From assembly GCA_029168955.1 (NCBI GenBank), contig JAPDOI010000271.1:214001-278000 (forward strand): DNA of 64,000 bases. The letters run 5' to 3'. Source of the stretch: Aplectana chamaeleonis. Its lineage: Eukaryota > Nematoda > Chromadorea > Rhabditida > Cosmocercidae. Made by a program: the position numbers and the translations under genes. A model generated the notes under the pieces. The model had not been told where the DNA came from. It did not search any database and saw nothing but the letters and a program-made list of their open reading frames with translations. Positions 55,710 through 64,000 of this stretch are shown in pieces; position 1 is the stretch's first letter, and every line of letters starts with the position of its first letter.

Positions 55710-58700
55710 GAGATATCGAAAAGGCCGTGGATCTGATCGAAAGTGGCGTTGACATAAACTGCCATGATGCAATGGGGATGACTCCACTATCGGCTTCGGC
55801 CTACAAGTAAGGTTTTCATAAAGTTTTTGTTTCTGTTTTCGCAGATCTTGTCCGTTTAATATTGCATAGGAGTTGTTTCGTTACCAAACCGGCTATTGAA
55901 GGGAACTGCAAGTCCGTAACAGTCGAAATCTGCGGGCCTGCCCCCGATCTGCAGTTCTCCTGCTCTTGGCGGGACCAACATGAATTTTTGGCGCAAATGC
56001 GGCCATGGCTTCATTTCATAGTTACGCGGCCATGGATTCATATTTTATGTCGGTCTGGCAAAGAACAGTAGTACTGTAGACCGGGGGCAGACCTGCAGAT
56101 TTTGACCCTTACTGATTTGTGAGGGAACTGTTACCGCTTCACTATTCGAATCCGGAAGCCGTCAAAGATAGTTTTCGCCCAAACTCCGTGCAGAATCAGG
56201 TTTTCTGCGGGTGCTGATTAGAATCATCTTCTTCTTCTTCTTCTGCAGCCACAGAGAGGGTCCTGTCATAGACTGAGGAACTGAGCCACAAGCGTCGGAT
56301 TCGTCCACAGATCTACTGTTGTTAACGATGTCGGTCTCATCGGGCAGTTGAAAAGGTGCGCAGTAGTATGCCCTTTATTACCACAATCCGGGCACTCGTC
56401 AGGTCTGCTGCTATCGATCTTATGTAAATAAGACATAAGCATGGGGGAGTGCCCGCAGCGCAACGAGGCAAGGGTGCACCTGGCACGCCTACCGAGTTCC
56501 ATCTCGGTTTCGCTGACCTCAGGCGGCACGACTCCGAGAATGGAGTTTGCGGCGGTCTTGCATAAGTGATCCTTGACGAATTGGGTATGCTCAGCACGTA
56601 AGAGACGGAGGCGTTCTTGTTGTGCGTTAGTCCATCTCTGTATATTGATTTTCGTGGGAGCATCAGCAAACGGCTTTCTTATACCTCTCTCTCTCACGGG
56701 GTCTAATACTCTTCGCGACGGATGATTTGGCTGCTTCAGAATGTTTATGTACAGCTGTTGTGCGTGGAGTTGGCAGTGGTCCTTAACTGGCAGGATGCGA
56801 GCTTCGGCATGTAGGTGCTCTATTGGAGAGCTTTTAGAACAGCCTGTTGCGATTCGCAATGCTCCATTTTGGATGCGCTGCAGCTTGGACCAGGATGTGT
56901 CCGACACGATATGCTGCCAGACTGGTGCAGCATACTCCAGGGCGGGCTGTACGATGGCCTTGTACGTGGTCAGGATCGTTTCTTTACTGCATCCCCAGGA
57001 CGTTCCGCCGAGAGCACGTAGGACGTTAAGTCTTGTTTTCACTGCAGCTTGCTTCTGCTCAGTGTTCTTATGAAACCTCAGCGAAGGGTCCAACACGAGT
57101 CCGAGCAGCTTAGGGAATCGGGCGGCCGGCAGGCGAGTTTCGTCCCATTTCACCATGGGATGAGCACTGTGCTCCGCATTATCAGTGGAAAAGACGGTTA
57201 CAGATGATTTAGCGGCAGAGACCGTAAGCATCTTGCTATCGAGAAAACATTTCAACTCGATCAAGTAGTCATTGATCTTACTGGCAGCTACATTTATGTC
57301 GCGATCCCGGCATAGTATAGTAATATCATCCGCATATGCAACGACCTTGATGTCTTGGGATGGAACGGGTAGATCTTCAATATACAGACTAAAAAGAGCA
57401 GGCGATAAAACTCCTCCTTGAGGTACGCCGGCGGCGATTGGGATGCTATTGGAGACGTGCCCTTGAAATAGCACATTTGCCCGACGTCCTTTGGTGAATG
57501 CGGTTATCCACCGCTTCTGCCAGGGCGGAATGGTAGACCTTAACAGGCTCTCCGACAAAATGCCCAAGTTTACAGTGTCAAAAGCCTTCGTTAGATCGAG
57601 GGCTACACCTACGGTTCGCTGAGGTTTCATGGCATTGAAGCCGTCCAAAACATAGCTCACAATTTCCAGTAGGGCCGTAGTGGTGGAATGTAGCTTTACG
57701 GAAACCATGTTGATGCTTTGTTTGCTATTGTGTTCGGAGAGCTCCTCCACAGCCAATTTTCCGCAACTTTGGCAATAGGTGAGAGAAGACTGATTGGCCT
57801 GTAACCTTTTGCCGTGGATGGTGATTTACCCGGCTTAGGCAATGGGATGACGCGTGCTACTTTCCAATCTTGAGGTAATGTACAGGTCCGAAACGATGTA
57901 TTAATGACGTCAGCGAGCAGGGGTAGTAGTTCACTTGGCAGTCTCTTTAGAACTGCTGGGCTCAAGCCATCTGGCCCTACTGCCTTCGAGTTACTCATTT
58001 CCTTGATAACCTTCTCGACCTGAGCGGGCGTGACTGCATCATCTTCAGCCATAAGTGGCAATTTACAGAGTTCCCGAACAGTTATTCTATTCTGCTTCTC
58101 TCTTTTTGTTTTAGTTATGAAAAAATGCTTCCCAAGAGCATTTGCGGCCTCTTTCCCTGACTTAAAGACTCCGCCGTCGAATTCAATCGTGGAATTGTTG
58201 GCGGAGGTGAACTTTCCGGAGATCCTTTTCAAAGCCTTCCACGTTGCTGCAGCATCACTCCTGAAGTTCATCTTCTCAGTGAACTTTTCCCAAGATTCTT
58301 TCTTGTGCCTATCAAGGTCCATCCTGATCTCATTATCCAGCTCGGCAAATGTCTGGGTCAAGATGATCAGCAGCTCTCTTTGCGTCCCTTGTCCTTATCT
58401 TCTGCAGTGTCTCCCTGGTGACATTGGGAAAGAAGGTCTTGACACGACCTTCAGGGATCGCAGCTTTCATCGCCTTCCGGATGGCATCAGAGAAGTGGCG
58501 CTCCTTCTGGTGTACATTGCCATTCCACGGATATTCGGCCGCTTGGCGGAGTGCAACCTCCTGAACAGGCTCCAGTCTGCAAGGCCTAAATTGAGATAAG
58601 AACGATGACGAACACCTGTATAGGGAGCAAGAGAGTTAGAGAGATCGATATTGACAAAGACCGGAATGTGATCACTGGAAAGAGTTGTGGATGTAGACCA

Positions 58701-61700
58701 AGAGCAGGCATTAGAGAGATTAGAAGAGACAAGGGAGATGTCTGGGCTGGAAGATCGGCCGTAGGCAGGGAGACGAGTGGGCTGGTCATCGTTAAGGATA
58801 ACCAGATCGCACTCCTCCGCCCATTCTTCGACGTCATTTCCTCTAGCATCAGAGTCAAGCGATGAGCAGAACGTGTGAGCATTGAAGTCACCCGCAAAGA
58901 CAATTGAGGGAGATAGAGAGCAGTCATACAGCTGCTTGAGTAGAGGGATAGGGTTGTAGGTTGGTGGACAGGATGTAGGAGGAGGAATGTATATATTGAA
59001 AAGAGAAAGTGGAGTTTTTAGAGGTAGATGGATGGGGATGTACTCGAGAGTGCCATCCACTGGAGTGTTTGGAATGATGTGAGAGGGAAGAGACGACAGA
59101 ACAAAAGTAGAGACTCCGCCTCCCTGAGATGACCTAGGAGTATGATAAGCAGTATAGCCGGGATGTTTGGATGTCGAGAGGTAGCAGAGGGAGAGAGTTT
59201 GGTTTCCTGAACCATGATAACATCCGGGTGATGAGTACGGGCAAAGAGAGATAATTCAGAAAGCTTGGCGCGAAGGCCGTTGAGATTGATATGTACAATA
59301 GAGAGGGGGCGGTTGGTAGATGAGGAATTTGAGTTACTGGAGGCGGAGCACACAATACAACGAAAGGAAGAATCGTGGTGCCTCACAGAGCTGAGACCCG
59401 AACAAGAGAAGTGCACCCACCTTTCGCATCCAAAACATTGGACGCTGGTTCCATTCCAATTGACATCTCTGTCGCATGTGGCACATGGGTACTTCTTCTT
59501 CGCGGGTCCTGGGTTCCTCTCGACACCGGCTCTTTGCAGTAAGATCTTCAGGAGAGCTGCGGCCAGCCAGCACCTCTCCCATGACAAAAACCCTCTCCGC
59601 GGAGGGATTGACGTCGGTTTGCACGGAGGTGATCTTCTTTCCTCCACACTGCCACGGCACGAACGTACGACATCTCGGCAGCATTAGAATCATGATCCCT
59701 TAAAGCAGTGGTAGGCCTCGAGATATGTTCATAGACTTCCGGAAGATCACGGTACGTATACCGTAGAAGGTGGATGTTCCAAATTCGGCTGAGACTTGCT
59801 CAGATAGCGGTTATCTGCTGAAGTTGCAGCTCGCGGAGGAGAAACTGGTGTTCCTGATCCGAATAAAGGTTTCCACAGTGTCTGGTTGGGCCAGTCGCAC
59901 CGCATTGGCAGAGAATAAAGGGCGCGAATCAGTCGTCCGAATCATCGGCTATCTCGTCGAGCTAAAGCTCTTCCTCGATAATATGATGCTGGCAGTCTCT
60001 GTTGCGAAGTCTTCTGTTTCAGTGTTCACAACAGACCCAAAGGAACACAGTGCCCACCCAAATGTCAAGTGGGTTGGTGACCGTTTGCCAGCAGTAAGAT
60101 TCCCCAAGCTGCTTGGTCTTATTCTCGATCCGTCACTGAAATCCCACAAAAACGCGGAACAAAAACAGACAGTCTTTAAGGCAAAGCTTAATATTCTGAG
60201 AGCTCTCGGAGGAACATCATTGGACAGCAGCAGAGAGACTATACTGACGACCTACAGAGCAGTACTCCAGCCAGCTCTAGAATATGCGGCACCAGCGTAG
60301 CAGCACCTGGTTCCAGACATCTACTTCAATAAGCTGCAGGGTATACAGAATGCTGCGCTTAGAATCGCTGTCGGCTGTGCAAGGAGCTCCCTAATAGAAC
60401 ACCTTCTAACGAAGGCTTGCATATTGCCAGTCAAGGAGCATTGTGAACTCCAGGCACAGCAGATGTATATGAATGCTCTGAGACAGCCAAATCATCTAAC
60501 AAAGAGAATAATAAAGCCCATCAGAGAGAGATGGATAAGGACGCCATTCGCAGACGCCACTCGTAAAGTGGATGTACAAAGACGCGCCGGCTCCAACAAG
60601 ATAAGGCTTTGTCTTCTGCGTGAGGAGGACACCCAGTTCGTTCGAGGACATCTTGGGAAAGCGGCTGTAAACCCCATTTCGGGTGCAGTACCGCCTCGAG
60701 TTTGCGAGTCTGAGTCTCATCTCAGCAGGCGAGCCAGGTGTGCTTCTGCCTCGCTGTGCTGTGGTCATTCTCCATTGCTCATGTCCTACGTCAACATGAT
60801 CAACAGCAGCCGACCAGACGCATGCCCAGACTGTGGTAGTCCCGGGCATGACACGGCGCACTTATTCGTGCCCGAAGAGACCTACTTCCTGAACCACGAT
60901 GGACCACCTTTGAACGAATCCTCTAATGGCCGCCCGGTTCCTCAACCTACGACAAAAAACCACTCTGAAGCTGCAGAAGAAGAAGAAGATATTTGAGAAA
61001 TTGCGAAGGCCTATCGTATTTGATTAGTCGAATATCCGAAAAGCTTAAAATGTGAATCTACGGAGCATCGGACCAAAACATTCCAAATCAGCCCAACCTT
61101 GAAAAATGCATACCATGAAAATCCCGAAATTCAGACACATTGCGATAACCGCAGCGTTCTAACCTCGTTTTTATTTGAAGGGTTGAGCATTTGAATGCTC
61201 AATTTTCAGCCATTTTTGGGACACTTCCTATTTTAGGGGTAGCTCCCATCTTGTCAAACTTTGTATTGAGAAGGGAGGAAATGTTAATGACAAGGAGCAA
61301 AGTCAGGGATATACGCCACTCATGTTTGCCGCGCTAGCAGGTTGGACTCCGCATCATTTTCCTTTTCTTCTCAGATTTAAAAACTATAGTATTTTTCAAG
61401 GAAAGCCCGACATTTGTAAACTCCTAATGGATCACGGCGCGCGCTCATATTCGACGAATTCAATTGGGAAAACCGCCAGTGAACTGGCCGCTTTTGTGGG
61501 TGAGAAATTCAGTCTTCAGTGGATTGAAGATGCCTGTCCTTGTGGTTTTCCAGATCGTTTAAACGTTTTCAGGGCAGCATGAATGCGTCTCGATAATCAA
61601 TAATCATGTAAGTATTGACTCAATCGAGCGGTTTCTTTCGCCTCACGTTGATTCCGCTCCTGTGGAGACGTTTCCGGATCACCTGCCTCAATTTATCCAC

Positions 61701-64000
61701 AAAATCTGTAGCTGGCACCAGGTAGGAAGTTATCTCATTTAAAATTACTTCGAGATTTATTGACAAGTTTTTTTGAGCCGGCAATGTGACGTAAAAAACT
61801 TCATCAACCATTCCGACTCTATTTATGGAGGAATAATATTTTTGACGCCTAAATTTAGCTACACACGCAATATTTTTGCGTCTTGTGTATGGTTGTGACG
61901 TCTTTATGCATACCTTATTGGACTCTAGATTGAAAAATAATTTCCTGTTCCCTGAAAGAAAGCTGACAAGGGATCGGGAACTGGTAAATAGTGTAGTTCC
62001 AAACGATGTGAGGTGGCAGCTCGGCGCAATGGGGGGATCGTAAGAAATGTTTCAAAATGTTTGAAAAAAGGAAAATTCGGAGTGGGGGTATCCAAACTTC
62101 TTTCGATTGTTGTTTAGAATTTTCAAATTCTTTTAGCAGTTGCCGGTTTCCCAATTTTTTTAGATTTATGTGTTTGCGGATAGTCAAATTTTTAATCTTG
62201 GATTTATTTTGTATTTTTCGGTGTTCCACTGAAACCATTTAAAATTTCCCCATCAGAAGGGACAATTTGAGGGACAAAACGGGACTTTTGACGACCTTCG
62301 GAATGCTACGATAGGAATGGCTCATAAGTAGTGTGTCTTTAGGGGTTATTTGGAGAGCTTGACACGAATCTTTTTTTCCGTTTATCGATTCTGGACGACT
62401 CGCAGTAGATTACGGTGGGTATGCGGTAGTCTGGGAAAGTCAGATTTCAGTCAAAATTTTTGTACAGGGGTTATTCGGTGTGCTGAACGCAAATTTTCTG
62501 ATGTCTATTTGTTGAGGGGTTGATAAAAGAAATATTTTTTTCTAAATTTCGTTTAACAGTGGGGGGTCGCAGCTCTGTCGAAAATGTGCCAACGGTCTGA
62601 TCAGCCCTAAACGAAGTTCATATATGTAGCTAATGTGGAGTTCTCTAAACCGAGTTATGGCTGGTTTCCTAAGTTGGGCGGAAAGGTAAGGGTACCTATC
62701 AAGCAATTTTTAAGGTGGTAAAACAGGTACCGATTTGTCTCAAAATTCTCTTTTAGGGGTTATTCTGGGTCGTGATCGCGAGCATAAGGCCTGTTTCTCG
62801 CTTTTCTGAGGCCTATCATAGGCTGTAGACATAATGTGATTTAACATGTGTTGCCATACCTTAGTAGGGCCAAAACCGATAAATAAACATGACATTCGTG
62901 TTCAGCATCCTAGAGACCTCCACAGAGAATTCTTGATCCAAATCTGAAACATTTTGCCAAACTAGCGTATACCCACCGTAACTTACCGTAGTTTGTCGAA
63001 AATCAAACGAACCTCAGATTCAATTCGAGGACTCCAAATAACCTTTACCGGGAGGTTCCGGGGCGAATCTCTCATTGCGTTTCGAAGATCATCGAAAGTC
63101 ACATTTTCCCCCCGCTCGTCGATTTTGATCCGGCCTAAATTTGCTCTAAATTCAAGTTTTATTTAGATCCACCCTGTGGCTATCACACTGGAGTTGTCCA
63201 AGTACGAGGATGCTGTGAAGTATCAGAAGAAGGTTAGGTTCTTAACATTTTCCACATAAATTGTTCTTTTTGTAGAGTTGGTATAACTTCGATTGGTTCC
63301 CATTTGTGTTTTTATCTCAGTAATTCTGAACCTGAACCCGCATTTCTGAATTCAAGAGCTATGCAGCGAAAAAGAAATTGTGTGGGAAATGTGAATTTGA
63401 CTGTTTCCAGATTCTTTACGTGGTTGACCGCGTATTCGAGAAGCAACTGCGATGTAAAGAAGGCAATGAGGTGAAGGTTTAGGTGATGTAGTGTACAACT
63501 AGGTCCGTGGCTTGCTTCCTGAAGAAAAAACATTCAAATCTCACCCACGGATGACGCGGACGGTTTAAATCTCACCAGCGGCTGGCAGTTGATCAGCTGC
63601 GCTCTTTTCTCTGCCTGAATCGATTAGCGGACCGGCGCCCGCGACCCCTGGGACAGCCGCGAGTGTGATTTAAATGTTTTTTGTTCTTGATGAAGCAATC
63701 CGCGGACCTAATCATATATCCTCTGTGGTTAATTGTTATATTCAGGTTATGTCTGTCAAAATCTGGATTATTCTATTTGTACTGCGTGAAATTTATAAAT
63801 TTATAACTGAATTGATAGCTTCCGGTAAAAATGTTCGCGATGCCTGCCTCCTCTATGCGAGATTTTTGCTGAAGTGGGAGCCAGGAGAGCAATTAAGGTG
63901 AGCTCGAGCTGTTGCTTTTTATTTCCTAAGCTAACCTTTTGTTCAGGGTCAAACTGGTTTGCTGCTTGGTGCAACGTGGGGGGGTCATAAAGAACATGAA
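55710..64000 (+). CDS. ankmy2: ANKMY2-like ankyrin-repeat (and MYND) protein gene, 5' and 3' incomplete
   Basis: Eight exons join in one frame: 55710-55806, 61237-61340, 61401-61499, 61573-61721, 63167-63232, 63411-63470, 63746-63897 and 63947 to the window end. They encode two and a half to three ankyrin repeats (ESGVDINCHDAMGMTPL; EKGGNVNDKEQSQGYTPLMF; KPDICKLLMDHGAR), then the family signature [26 protein letters not shown], then FIHKICSWHQ-IHPVAITLEL and a helical region ending KWEPGEQLR-VKLVCCL. Order and residues match vertebrate ANKMY2. All introns begin GT and end AG; the acceptor before exon 3 (TTTTTCAAG) and the one before the first visible exon (CGTTAAG) are atypical. In vertebrates ANKMY2 binds adenylyl cyclases and helps traffic them to cilia, acting in Hedgehog signalling; a similar role here is inference. 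The start exon was not found, and the MYND zinc finger, expected at the C-terminus, lies beyond 64000. Intron 1 is 5.4 kb because of retrotransposons. Confidence 0.9.
56266..57756 (-). pseudogene. CR1/L2 element reverse transcriptase palm to C-terminus
   Basis: A 496-codon frame. Motif A is VALDLTKAFDTVNL (about 51-64), motif B GVPQGGVLSPALFSLYIEDL (about 111-130), catalytic motif C VVAYADDITIL (about 137-147). A thumb region with FPKLLGLVLDPSL and PALEYAAPVWQ follows, then a C-terminal CPDCGNKGHTTAHLFNC zinc knuckle (about 455-471) and the terminal LWTNPTLVAQFLSL. The RT core looks intact. The stop lies about 25 bp from the GAA tail. Confidence 0.9.
57696..58361 (-). pseudogene. CR1/L2 element linker and reverse transcriptase fingers
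   Basis: A 221-codon frame: linker (AELDNEIRMDLDRHKKESWE, KFTSANNSTIEF), then the RT start motifs MSNSKAVGPDGLSPAVLKRL and QDWKVARVIPLPKPGKSP, then GYRPISLLSPIAKVAE. It frameshifts at about 57760; the last 18 residues are out of frame. Confidence 0.85.
58467..59060 (-). pseudogene. CR1/L2 element endonuclease segment
   Basis: A 197-codon frame carrying the rest of the APE endonuclease: NIYIPP, FAGDFNAH (56-62), SSPDISLVSS (103-112) and SSDHIPVFV (128-136). All catalytic D, N and H residues are present. The Met is internal. After LADWSLFRR the genuine protein (VALRQAAEYPWNGNVHQK...) continues in a third frame over about 58560-58365, which no Met-initiated frame covers. Confidence 0.85.
59018..59647 (-). 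pseudogene. CR1/L2 element N-terminal segment: 2A-like motif, PHD finger, endonuclease start
   Basis: Residues 27-40 form a hydrophobic helix (CWLAAALLKILLQRA) leading into GVERNPGP (41-48), matching the 2A consensus D-x-E-x-NPGP except for the first D. Residues 54-100 form a PHD-type finger (PCATCDRDVNW...VQCFGCERWVHFSC...FRCIVC). The endonuclease begins at about 113 (LSIVHINLNGLRAK) with catalytic QET at 147-149. After NIP (about 157) the frame is wrong; the genuine continuation (GYTAYHTPRSSQGGG) is in the next frame. Confidence 0.85.
59890..60996 (+). pseudogene. Second CR1/L2-type element, 5'-truncated, opposite orientation
   Basis: It starts within the RT palm (IIGYLVELKLFLDNMMLAVS) and runs through FPKLLGLILDPSL and QPALEYAAPA. 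An in-frame TAG at 60298 stands where the relative has Trp. It continues through LPVKEHCELQAQQMYMNALR to the zinc knuckle CPDCGSPGHDTAHLF, then loses similarity. It ends in the same GAAGAAGAAGAAGAT tail (60977-60991). Amino-acid divergence from the 56228-59682 element is substantial, so this is a related subfamily and older. No target duplication was found. Confidence 0.85.
61722..63166. repeat. Intron 4 of the ANKMY2-like gene, with dispersed CACCGTA repeat
   Basis: A 1.4-kb intron. 62330-62540 and 62750-63070 carry TACGGTGGGTATGCGGTAG, CGTATACCCACCGTAACTTA and TTCGTGTTCAGCAT phrases shared with 15.8 kb and 54.2-54.6 kb. The remainder is AT-rich without recognisable content. Confidence 0.5.
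63500..63710. mobile_element. TA-flanked element in intron 6 of the ANKMY2-like gene
   Basis: A 211-bp copy of the 51771-52144 family. Outer ends TAGGTCCGTGGCTTGCT and AGCAATCCGCGGACCTA are inverted and terminate in TA. The arms continue with AAAAAACATTCAAATCTCAC and GTGTGATTTAAATGTTTTTT. It makes up most of the 275-bp intron. Confidence 0.8.

Larger units (their letters stand above)
56228..59682 (-). mobile_element. CR1/L2-type non-LTR retrotransposon with 11-bp target duplication
   Basis: The insertion is bounded by ATTAGAATCAT at 56217-56227 and 59683-59693 and ends 3' in a GAA repeat (minus strand, 56228-56242). Order on the minus strand: short leader, hydrophobic helix with 2A-like GVERNPGP, PHD-type zinc finger, APE endonuclease, reverse transcriptase, C-terminal zinc knuckle. 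The frame breaks at about 59160, 58560, 58365 and 57760, all consistent with single-base indels, so it is inactive. It lies antisense in intron 1 of the ANKMY2-like gene. Confidence 0.88.

Overview
The window looks like nuclear DNA of a nematode, most likely a clade V (strongylid or hookworm-like) species. The support is: an eight-exon stretch of an ANKMY2-type gene with short introns and T-rich acceptors, a 20/22 match to the nematode trans-splice leader SL1, an RTE-type non-LTR element with a short-repeat 3' tail, and a very dense load of small inverted-repeat elements. The species cannot be named from sequence alone.

Layout. At 1-109 (-) there is one coiled-coil exon of a gene that leaves the window. 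From 1.3 to 54 kb almost everything recognisable is transposon-derived. (i) A large set of 0.45-0.7 kb non-autonomous elements is flanked by TTAA. Their ends read AAAGGCAGTG or AAAGGCA..., and I sort them by interior and end sequence into F1-F6 plus singletons (family names are mine). Five of them abut without a gap at 23529-25936. (ii) Elements flanked by TA include family A (GTCCGCCCACGCGGTCGGCG ends), families B1/B2 (TACCCTCTG ends), a 237-bp near-perfect hairpin at 5670-5906, and others at 30369, 39806, 51771 and 63500. (iii) Elements whose target duplications suggest other superfamilies are a 2.2-kb hAT-like insertion with an 8-bp duplication (35173-37398), a TAA-flanked element (44924-46098), and a 9-bp-duplication element carrying a 43-bp minisatellite (50069-50737). 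(iv) A fold-back Tc1/mariner remnant lies at 48638-50926. (v) An RTE retrotransposon lies at about 31.1-34.65 kb (-), in three frames. (vi) A tract at 8.2-13.3 kb is rich in a GCGACA/GCGACACTGAG motif and is itself invaded by nested elements.

The right end is the only clear host locus: an ANKMY2-like gene on + from 55710 to beyond 64000. Its first visible intron (5.4 kb) was enlarged by a CR1/L2-type non-LTR element (3455 bp, minus strand, 11-bp target duplication, PHD finger, a 2A-like GVERNPGP motif, APE endonuclease, reverse transcriptase). Beside it lies an older 5'-truncated relative in the opposite orientation. A TA element sits in intron 6.

No operon, CRISPR array, rRNA or convincing tRNA was seen. 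Two further orphan coding candidates (27787-28047 and 29210-29399, both -) are weak.
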